A DNA stretch of 5,431 bases from Defluviicoccus sp. GTDB lineage: Bacteria > Pseudomonadota > Alphaproteobacteria > MPNO01. Under the pieces are notes generated by a model, which did not search any database, was not told the origin of the DNA, and saw only the letters and a program-made list of their open reading frames with translations. Of the stretch, positions 1 to 5,230 are shown piece by piece; positions within the stretch are counted from its first letter, which is position 1, and each line of letters begins with the position of its first letter. The translations under genes and the position numbers were made by a program. The DNA lies in the NCBI GenBank assembly GCA_028820945.1, contig JAPPHW010000132.1, forward strand, positions 1 to 5,431, written 5' to 3'.

Positions 1-98
1 GCGAGCCCCTGTGCCGCTTCGGTGACCGTCAGCCCGAGGGGTTCGAGGCACTGGCATCGGATGAAGGCGCCGGGATGGGGAGGGTCGTGCATGAGCAT
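1..98 (-). CDS. higA: HigA-family antitoxin, XRE-type helix-turn-helix (partial, C-terminus beyond window)
   Basis: The minus strand from the ATG at 98 gives about 32 codons before the window edge. The peptide begins [17 protein letters not shown] and continues with [16 protein letters not shown]. The HPG near the N-terminus followed by LGLTVTEAA is the hallmark of HigA/VapI-type addiction-module antitoxins, where it leads into a Cro/C1-type helix-turn-helix. In this family the antitoxin binds and neutralises the HigB ribonuclease and represses the higBA promoter. The gene starts 13 nt after the higB stop codon. An AGGAAGG Shine-Dalgarno (113-107) overlaps the higB stop, so the two are almost certainly co-transcribed and translationally coupled in the usual higB-higA order. 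A second in-frame ATG at 92 is possible, but spacing to the Shine-Dalgarno favours 98. Only the N-terminal third is visible, so integrity of the gene cannot be judged. Confidence 0.85.
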   Translation of the reverse strand, partial: MLMHDPPHPGAFIRCQCLEPLGLTVTEAAQGL

Positions 99-111
99 GA
101 CGATTGCCTTC

Positions 112-363
112 CTAATGGTAGTCCAGATAGTCAACATCGGCGGCATGGCCGTCCCGGAACCGGAAAATCACCCGCCAGTTGGCGCGGACCGTTACCGACC
201 AGAACCCGGCATATTCGCCCCTCAGGCGATGTAGGCGGAAGCCGGGCAGGTCCATATCATCCAGGTTTGCGGACGCGTTAAGGCGCACCAAAATGTCGCG
301 TACGGTGTCGCGATGCTCCGGGTGAATGCGCCGCGCGTCGCCTCGCTCCATGAACCGACGCAA
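112..363 (-). CDS. higB: HigB-type mRNA interferase toxin (RelE/ParE superfamily)
   Basis: The 83-residue product from a TTG start is a HigB toxin, which in this family cleaves mRNA on the ribosome. It matches Proteus vulgaris HigB as I recall it: RLHRLRG (43-49) carries the catalytic His (H45, equivalent to H54), [15 protein letters not shown] (55-69) is the conserved beta-sheet core, and the C-terminus LDYH (80-83) supplies D81, Y82 and H83 (equivalent to D90, Y91, H92). Start choice: AGGAG at 375-371 lies 7 nt upstream of TTG 363, and the predicted promoter places transcription start near 389, so TTG 363 is the best mechanistic start. However, the frame stays open upstream with nine family-like codons (TIQSFRSRA, 390-364) before an in-frame TAG, beginning with ACG where relatives have ATG. 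The toxin is therefore either shortened by nine residues or uses a non-standard start. higA lies directly downstream. The family call is firm; activity is uncertain. Confidence 0.88.
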   Translation of the reverse strand: MRRFMERGDARRIHPEHRDTVRDILVRLNASANLDDMDLPGFRLHRLRGEYAGFWSVTVRANWRVIFRFRDGHAADVDYLDYH

Positions 364-370
364 CGCCCGA

Positions 371-375
371 CTCCT
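371..375 (-). promoter_or_regulatory. Ribosome binding site that decides the higB start
   Basis: AGGAG on the minus strand lies 7 nt before TTG 363. No purine-rich Shine-Dalgarno is seen before the ACG at 390, so this site favours initiation at TTG 363 although the homologous frame extends further upstream. Confidence 0.6.
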
Positions 376-395
376 GAAGCTCTGTATCGTGACAA

Positions 396-424
396 ATCGT
401 AATATGACCTATGTCATGTGTCAA
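396..424 (-). promoter_or_regulatory. Predicted sigma70-type promoter of higBA
   Basis: On the minus strand a perfect TTGACA -35 box (424-419) is followed by a 17-nt spacer and TACGAT (401-396), which matches four of six positions of TATAAT. This predicts transcription start near 390-388 and a leader of about 26 nt ahead of TTG 363. The site sits in a locally AT-rich patch in the gap between ribA and higB, in the right orientation for higBA. It is a sequence-based prediction only. Confidence 0.6.
404..417. promoter_or_regulatory. Palindrome inside the higBA promoter spacer, candidate HigA operator
   Basis: ATGACCTATGTCAT pairs at six of its seven symmetric positions (arms ATGAC and GTCAT). 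It falls between the -35 and -10 boxes of the predicted higBA promoter, a typical place for an antitoxin operator. HigA antitoxins autoregulate by binding promoter palindromes, so assignment as the HigA operator is reasonable inference. Confidence 0.45.
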
Positions 425-526
425 AAAGTATAAGGAGCCTTCCCCAAGTCGGCGTGGCGCCGTCCGGGTGAGAACTCATGGCCGCGTTACGTCGTCGCGC
501 TTGCCCCGGCCCATGACGGCGAGCCC

Positions 527-545
527 GTCGAGAGAATCGCTCGAC
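527..545 (-). other. Stem-loop at the ribA stop codon
   Basis: GTCGAG (527-532) and CTCGAC (540-545) form a perfect 6-bp inverted repeat with a 7-nt loop, and the last arm base overlaps the ribA stop codon. In the ribA transcript this hairpin would form exactly at the 3' end of the coding region. No U-tract follows it on the minus strand, so it is not a standard rho-independent terminator. It may protect the 3' end, pause transcription, or be chance. Confidence 0.35.
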
Positions 546-1696
546 TACAACAAGTGCCCGCTCTTCTCCGCCTTGGTCGACAGGTAGAAGGCGTTGTGGT
601 CGTTCGAGGGGAAGCTGTGCGGCACCCGTTCGGCGACTTCGATTCCGAAGCGGGCGAGCGCCTCGACCTTGTCGGGGTTGTTGGTCATCAGCCGCACCGA
701 CGAATAGCCGAGCCTGCGCAACATCTCCGCGGCCGGCAGGAACACGCGTTCGTCGGCATCGAAGCCGAGCCTCTCGTTGGCCTCCACGGTATCGAAGCCG
801 AGGTCCTGCAGGGCGTAGGCGCGGAGCTTGTTGATCAGCCCGATGCCCCGGCCTTCCTGGGCGAGATACAGGAGGATGCCGGCCCCGTCGGCCGATATCT
901 GTTCGATAGCGCCGCGCAGCTGCTGCCCGCAATCGCATTTGAGCGAACCCAGCAGATCGCCGGTGAAGCACTCCGAATGGAGCCTCGCCAGCACCGGGCC
1001 GGGCGGGGGAGGGTCGTTGATCGCGATCGCGAAATGCTCGGTGCCGCCGTCGCGCGGGCGGAACGCATGAATGCGCGCGCCCTCGGCCCCTTCGAGCGGC
1101 ACCTGCGCCGCCGTTACCCGCTCCAGCCGGTGCGAGGCGGCCACGTCGTAGGCCATGACCTCGGACGGTCCGACCCGAAGCATATCCGCCTTTTCGGCCC
1201 CCAGAGCGGCGGCGATGTCTTCCACCTCGACGGCGACCGTCGCCGGCAGGAGACGCGCGATCTTGGCGAGCCGCACCGACGCCACGACGCCCGCCGGCAC
1301 CGGCTCGCGCCGCGCCTCGAAGGGGCCGCGCAGCGGCTGGGCAAGGTCGGCCGCCGGATCCGCGAGGCTTGCCAGCGCCTCGATCGACAGCCACTCGGGG
1401 ACGGGGATGCGGATCACGTCCGGCGTGTAGAGGCGGATCTTCAGGGTGGCGGCGCGGTTATGGGTGATTGCCAGGTCCGGTTCCCGCCCGGCCAGCCGCC
1501 GCAACGCCCCGAGCCGGGGTGCCGAGATCAGCTCCGCCGCAAACGCCAGAATGCCGCCGGCGTCCCCGCGCTCGGCGAAAATCACCGGCAGCCCGCGCCG
1601 AAGATCGCCGGCCGCCCGGTCGACCGAGGCGGTGCCGCCGGTCTCGAATCCCGGCATGGCGCCGGGCGGCCCGGGTTCGGCGAACATCGAACTCAT
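545..1696 (-). CDS. ribA: GTP cyclohydrolase II with a degenerate DHBP-synthase-like N-terminal domain
   Basis: The 383-residue cytoplasmic enzyme should convert GTP to 2,5-diamino-6-ribosylamino-4(3H)-pyrimidinone 5'-phosphate plus formate and pyrophosphate, the first committed step of riboflavin synthesis. The C-terminal half (about 185-383) is a complete GTP cyclohydrolase II: HSECFTGDLLGSLKCDCG holds the zinc ligands C243, C254 and C256, followed by QEGRGIGL (280-287), RAYALQD (292-298, catalytic Y294), ADER (314-317, with D315 and R317 matching the E. coli catalytic pair), TNNP (338-341) and KAEKSGHLL at the end. The first ~180 residues align loosely with RibB (LADPA at 111-115) but lack its catalytic motifs, so I do not call a bifunctional RibBA. 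Full-length E. coli RibA is only about 200 residues. The start at 1696 has AGGTG (1703-1699) very close upstream; the ATG at 1687 is an alternative. It stands alone here, divergent from the reductase operon. Confidence 0.93.
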   Translation of the reverse strand: MSSMFAEPGPPGAMPGFETGGTASVDRAAGDLRRGLPVIFAERGDAGGILAFAAELISAPRLGALRRLAGREPDLAITHNRAATLKIRLYTPDVIRIPVPEWLSIEALASLADPAADLAQPLRGPFEARREPVPAGVVASVRLAKIARLLPATVAVEVEDIAAALGAEKADMLRVGPSEVMAYDVAASHRLERVTAAQVPLEGAEGARIHAFRPRDGGTEHFAIAINDPPPPGPVLARLHSECFTGDLLGSLKCDCGQQLRGAIEQISADGAGILLYLAQEGRGIGLINKLRAYALQDLGFDTVEANERLGFDADERVFLPAAEMLRRLGYSSVRLMTNNPDKVEALARFGIEVAERVPHSFPSNDHNAFYLSTKAEKSGHLL

Positions 1697-1804
1697 CGCA
1701 CCTACATACGCCCCGCATGGCGTCCGGGCAACGCGCCGCCCCGCCTTGCCCGCAACTGCCCCCTATGCCAGTTTGACGCCCGTTGACGGTCCGGCGGGGA
1801 GTCG
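1697..1804. promoter_or_regulatory. Divergent intergenic region between ribA and the reductase operon
   Basis: These 108 bp must hold both leaders and probably both promoters. Visible elements are two TTGACG copies 10 bp apart (1773-1778 and 1783-1788) and a 5-bp inverted repeat AACTG...CAGTT (1754-1758 and 1769-1773) with a 10-nt gap. The TTGACG copies lie too near the ATG at 1805 to act as -35 boxes for that gene with a normal leader. On the minus strand TTGCCC, a 17-nt spacer and TATGTA come so close to the ribA start that the match is weak. No FMN-riboswitch-like structure is recognisable, and the region is too short for one with a normal leader. Confidence 0.35.
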
Positions 1805-2821
1805 ATGGACGCAACCGAAGTAAAGGCCCTGGCGAAGGACCTCGGCGCGGATCTGGTGGGGATCGCCGACGCCTCCGTCCTCAACGCGTTTCCGCCCGAC
1901 CCGCTCTTCCCGCAGACGCCGGAGAGGATCTCGCCGCACGTCAAGAGCGTCGTCGCGATCGCGCAGCGCATTCCGGTCGGCGCGTTCCGCTGCAAGACCA
2001 ACGTGCCGGTCCAGTATATCGACATGCTGGTGCTGAGACGGATGGACCGGATCGCCTATCGCCTCGTCGACGCGCTCGAACGGGACGGCCATCCGAGCTT
2101 CGTGACCGCCGCGCAGGAGACCGACTGGAGCTACAAGCGCGCCAGCTACGGGCGGCTCTCGACCCGGCATCTGGGGATCGAGGCCGGGCTCGGCACGTTC
2201 GGGCTCGAGGTCAACATCCTGACGCCCGAGTTCGGACCGAGGATCTACCTGACGGGTGTGCTGACGGAGTGCGAGCTCGAGGCCGACAAGCCGATGACCG
2301 AGCAGGTCTGCATCGGCGAGAGCTGCAGCCGCTGCCTCTATTCCTGCCCGTCCGACGCGGTCCGTCATTTCGGCATCGACAAGCGCGCCTGCGCGACCGA
2401 GGCGCAGGAGTTCGGGTTCACGACTATTCTGAAATTCTGGGAGCATTTCCTGGTCTCCGACGGGGAAACCAGGCGGCGCCTGATCGCCGACCGGGAAATC
2501 TACGGATTCTGGCAGGGATTGCTCAGGGTCGTCGGTTCGTTCGGCGATTGTCCCCGCTGCCTCGCGGTCTGCCCGGTCGGCAACGACTACCACGCATTTC
2601 TCGCCCCGCTTCAGAAGGTCATCCCCGAGAAGACGCCTGAGAAGGTCGCCAAGGCCGGCGCGTTCAAGGAGGCGCGCAAGTCGGGCGCCGAGGTCGACGG
2701 GCTGAACGACTGGAACGTGCGCTGGGTCGGGCCCGAGGGCTACAAGGGCATCGTCGCGCGCCAGCTCCAGGCGTTCAAGGCGTTGCAGCGCGAGCGCGAG
2801 ACGGGTGCGGCGGAGCGCTAG
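1805..2821 (+). CDS. QueG/RdhA-superfamily double [4Fe-4S] reductase-like protein, copy 1
   Basis: The 338-residue protein belongs to the epoxyqueuosine reductase (COG1600-like) superfamily, which also includes reductive dehalogenases. The N-terminus (2-22, ending DLGADLVGIAD) has the characteristic QueG-like opening. The core has LSTRH (118-122), AGLGTFG (127-133) and LTPEFGPR (139-146), followed by LEADKP. The iron-sulfur region has C169, C174, C177 and C181-P (spacing C-x4-C-x2-C-x3-CP), the isolated C196, then C249, C252 and C256-P. Eight cysteines in this order are what QueG uses for two [4Fe-4S] clusters. QueG and RdhA enzymes bind cobalamin in the N-terminal domain, so B12 dependence is likely but inferred. 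There is no signal peptide or Tat motif, hence a cytoplasmic location. GGGGAG at 1796-1801 serves the ATG. It is unlikely to be the housekeeping QueG, because a close paralogue abuts it and the VDT active-site motif is not evident. Substrate unknown. Confidence 0.85.
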   Translation: MDATEVKALAKDLGADLVGIADASVLNAFPPDPLFPQTPERISPHVKSVVAIAQRIPVGAFRCKTNVPVQYIDMLVLRRMDRIAYRLVDALERDGHPSFVTAAQETDWSYKRASYGRLSTRHLGIEAGLGTFGLEVNILTPEFGPRIYLTGVLTECELEADKPMTEQVCIGESCSRCLYSCPSDAVRHFGIDKRACATEAQEFGFTTILKFWEHFLVSDGETRRRLIADREIYGFWQGLLRVVGSFGDCPRCLAVCPVGNDYHAFLAPLQKVIPEKTPEKVAKAGAFKEARKSGAEVDGLNDWNVRWVGPEGYKGIVARQLQAFKALQRERETGAAER

Positions 2822-3832
2822 ATGGTCGGAGTATTCCAGACCCCGCTCGACGCGGACGCGATCAAGGCGAAGGCGAGGGCGCTCGGCGCCGATCTCGTCG
2901 GGATCGCGGACGGCGCGGTGATGGACGTCCACCCGCCCGATCCGCGCGACCCGCGCCGCCCCAGGGACATCACCGAGCACGACGGCGGCCGGGTGATCGT
3001 GCTCGCCAAACGCTATTCCGCCGGCACCACCCGGATCGCGCGCTGGGACGAGCGGCACAAGTACTACAACGACGAGCTCGTCCTCACCATGCTGGAGGAG
3101 ACGTCGCTCGAACTCGTCTTCTGGCTGGAGGACAACGGCTACCCGGCGATCATCATCCCGCCGACCCACGCCGACCCCTGGCTCTACCGCGGCGACCGCA
3201 ACCAGCACATGACCACGGTGCTGTCGCTGACCCACGCGGCGGTCGAGGCGGGGCTCGGCACCCTGGGCCTCAACCTGCAGCTCATCACCCCGGAGTTCGG
3301 CCCGCGCGTCCTGGTCACCGCGGTGATGTGCTCCCTCGATTGCGAGACCGACGGACGACGGGAGGAGGCGCTGTGCCTCGGCCCCGAATGCGGCCGCTGC
3401 CTGACCGCCTGCCCGGGCGACGTGGTGGGGCACTGGGAGCGCGACTGGCCTGCCTGCGACCGCTACCGGTCGCCGCACGGTTTTTCGCAACTCGCCGATC
3501 ATCTTGGCGACATCCTGGAAGCGCCGGACGACGCGGCCAGGCTCGACATGATCCGCTCGGAGACCAGCTTCAACCTGTGGCAAAGCATTTTGCGCGGCGC
3601 CGGCGTTATCAGCGGTTGCCGGCGGTGCCAGGACGTGTGCCCGGTGGGCGAGGACTACGCCCGGATGATCGGCGACAGCCTCGACGAGATACCGGAGGCG
3701 ACCCCGGAAAAGACTCGCCGTCTCGCCGCCATGGCCGAAGCCGAGGCGTCCGGACGGCTTCCCGACACATACGCCGGCCAGGAGCGCTGGATCGGCGGGC
3801 TCGGCTATCTCGGGAGCGATGCTGCGGAATGA
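2822..3832 (+). CDS. QueG/RdhA-superfamily double [4Fe-4S] reductase-like protein, copy 2
   Basis: The 336-residue protein is a paralogue of the gene just upstream: LGADLVGIAD (21-30), HPPDP (37-41), LSLTHAAVEAGLGTLGL (134-150), ITPEFGPR (155-162), and a similar C-terminal end with IPE.TPEK (290-297) and RWIGGLGYLG (322-331). Cluster ligands are C185, C190, C193, C197-P, then C212, then C266, C269 and C273-P, with the same spacing as copy 1 except one extra residue between the fifth and sixth cysteine. Its ATG follows the upstream TAG with no gap, and GGAG (2812-2815) inside the end of copy 1 is its ribosome binding site, so the two are translationally coupled. Two coupled paralogues suggest a heteromeric complex or two successive reductions; that is inference. 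The middle region (residues 70-130), which should line the active site, differs clearly from copy 1. No export signal is seen. Confidence 0.85.
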   Translation: MVGVFQTPLDADAIKAKARALGADLVGIADGAVMDVHPPDPRDPRRPRDITEHDGGRVIVLAKRYSAGTTRIARWDERHKYYNDELVLTMLEETSLELVFWLEDNGYPAIIIPPTHADPWLYRGDRNQHMTTVLSLTHAAVEAGLGTLGLNLQLITPEFGPRVLVTAVMCSLDCETDGRREEALCLGPECGRCLTACPGDVVGHWERDWPACDRYRSPHGFSQLADHLGDILEAPDDAARLDMIRSETSFNLWQSILRGAGVISGCRRCQDVCPVGEDYARMIGDSLDEIPEATPEKTRRLAAMAEAEASGRLPDTYAGQERWIGGLGYLGSDAAE

Positions 3833-5175
3833 GCGCCCTGGAGACTCTGGCCCAGGACCGCCCGGACATTTACGCCGGCCTGCCGCTCTGCATCCCGGAG
3901 AGCCCGGAAGAGATCGCGGGCCTCCAGAGCAGACGCAAGCGCATCGCCGTGGAGCGCGCCCGGCGGTCGTCCTTCTGGCGCCCGCGCCTGGAAGGAATCG
4001 ACATCGACAGGCTCGACGACCCGGAGGAATGGTCCAAGATCCCGGTCCTGACCAAGGACCGGCTCCGGGCGATGTCGGACGAACAGTTCTACGGGGAGTT
4101 CTGCACGCTCGACGGCGCGGCGATCTGCGAGTACTGGCGCTCCGGCGGGAGCACGGGAAAGCCGCTCTTCTACCCGAAGACGTTCGAGGACATCCTGTTC
4201 AACATGGTGGGCTTCACCCGCACCTTCGCGGCCGCGGGGATCGAGGACGGGGAAAACCACAGGGCGCATGTCTCCACCCCGCTCGGGGTCCATCCGGTAG
4301 GTCACATGTGGGCGCGCGCGGCGCAGATCATGGGGATGGGCGCGGTCTGGGCGGGCTCCGGAGCGTCGCTGCCGTCGGTCCAGCAGCTCGCCCTGATTTC
4401 CTCGCTCGAGCCCACCGTCTGGCTGGGCATGTCGAGCTACGGCCTGCACCTCTCCAACCTGGCCAACTCGGAGGGCGTGGACCTCGCCGGGGGCTCGGTC
4501 TCCACGATGCTGTGCTCCGCCGAGGCGCTTTCGGCGGCCAAGCGGGAAAAGCTCGAACGCGACTGGGGCGCCACGGTCTTCGACTGTTTCGGAATGACCG
4601 AGATCAGCATGCTTGCCGCCGAGGGACCGTCCCGCCAGGGATTCAGGATCTGGACCGATCTCGCCGTTTTCGAGGTGCTCGACCCCGATACCGGCAAGCC
4701 GGTTCCGGACGGCGAGCCCGGCCATCTGGTCTGCACCTCGCTGTTCGGCAACAACGGGGCGCCGTTCCTGCGCTGGGATTCCGGCGACATCGTCATCATG
4801 AACCCCGCCGCGGGCGACGACGGCGCGTTCTCGGTCTTTCCGACGATGCGCCACGCCCACCGCACGGCCGGCTTCTTCAAGCTGCGCGGCGTCAACGTCA
4901 ACCACCAGGAATTCGAGGACATGATGTTCGAACACCGTTCGGTGAACGACTTCAAGCTCGAACTGATCGGCGACGCCAGCGGCCTCGAAAGCCTGCGGGT
5001 CTCGGTCGAGCCGCGTCGTGGCGCCGATATCGACGCCCTGCGCGAGGACCTGGAGAGGCGCACCAAGGCGACGTTCGAGCTCTCGCCCGACATCGTGATC
5101 CTGGAACCCGGCGTGCTGGCCCGCGAATTCGAGGCCAGCGTGAAGGCGCCGCGCTTCATCGACCGGCGCCGGTAA
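3829..5175 (+). CDS. PaaK-type (phenylacetate-CoA ligase family) adenylate-forming CoA ligase
   Basis: The 448-residue protein belongs to the ANL superfamily, PaaK/coenzyme F390 synthetase branch, whose members adenylate a carboxylate and usually pass it to CoA. Motifs in order: a PaaK-like N-terminus (LP...PESPEEIAGLQ, 18-33), PVLTKDRLR (72-80), P-loop SGGSTGKP (105-112), FGMTEI (254-259, the A5 motif), RWDSGD (315-320, A7), KLRGVNVN (351-358, the hinge) and VKAPRFID (438-445), where K439 is the likely catalytic lysine. The A8 segment reads HRTAGFFKLRG instead of the usual GR.DD....RG, which is unusual. Length is normal for PaaK (about 430-450). The start is the ATG in an ATGA overlap with the upstream gene; the frame is open further upstream but only as an arginine-rich shadow of copy 2. 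GGGAG at 3812-3816 is 12 nt away, so coupling probably drives initiation. Substrate unknown; an aryl or heteroaryl carboxylate is a guess from family. Confidence 0.88.
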   Translation: MSALETLAQDRPDIYAGLPLCIPESPEEIAGLQSRRKRIAVERARRSSFWRPRLEGIDIDRLDDPEEWSKIPVLTKDRLRAMSDEQFYGEFCTLDGAAICEYWRSGGSTGKPLFYPKTFEDILFNMVGFTRTFAAAGIEDGENHRAHVSTPLGVHPVGHMWARAAQIMGMGAVWAGSGASLPSVQQLALISSLEPTVWLGMSSYGLHLSNLANSEGVDLAGGSVSTMLCSAEALSAAKREKLERDWGATVFDCFGMTEISMLAAEGPSRQGFRIWTDLAVFEVLDPDTGKPVPDGEPGHLVCTSLFGNNGAPFLRWDSGDIVIMNPAAGDDGAFSVFPTMRHAHRTAGFFKLRGVNVNHQEFEDMMFEHRSVNDFKLELIGDASGLESLRVSVEPRRGADIDALREDLERRTKATFELSPDIVILEPGVLAREFEASVKAPRFIDRRR

Positions 5176-5202
5176 CGCTGTCGCGGGCGCACCTGCCGAC
5201 CG

Positions 5203-5230
5203 GCGATTCGCTGAAGCGATTCGCTTTTTT
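5203..5230 (+). terminator. Rho-independent terminator of the reductase-ligase operon
   Basis: GCGA (5203-5206) pairs with TCGC (5221-5224) and, after one T-T mismatch, TCGC (5208-5211) pairs with GCGA (5216-5219), leaving a TGAA tetraloop. A run of six T (5225-5230) follows at once. It starts 27 nt after the ligase stop codon in the correct orientation. The same bases also form a direct repeat of GCGATTCGCT (5203-5212 and 5216-5225), because each half is itself nearly palindromic. Confidence 0.8.

Noticed and set aside
451..461. GGCG-TGG-CGCC inverted repeat between ribA and higB as a terminator
   Set aside because: Four-base-pair stem with a 3-nt loop and no adjacent T-run on the minus strand; short GC palindromes are common here.
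414..1394. Minus-strand 326-codon frame overlapping ribA in another frame
   Set aside because: Low-complexity Ala/Arg/Gly-rich shadow of ribA with no family features.
554..1786. Plus-strand 410-codon open frame antisense to ribA
   Set aside because: Its translation is arginine-, glycine- and proline-rich with no recognisable motif, while the opposite strand encodes a complete GTP cyclohydrolase II. Long antisense frames are expected at this GC content.
1763..3583. Minus-strand 606-codon open frame antisense to both QueG-like genes
   Set aside because: Shadow of two well-supported plus-strand genes; composition is dominated by Arg, Val, Asp and Gly without motifs.
3328..3828. Possible N-terminal extension of the CoA ligase, since its frame stays open upstream to 3328
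   Set aside because: The extension lies wholly inside the second QueG-like gene in another frame and is Arg-rich; PaaK homology begins right after the ATG at 3829, which forms a classic ATGA overlap.
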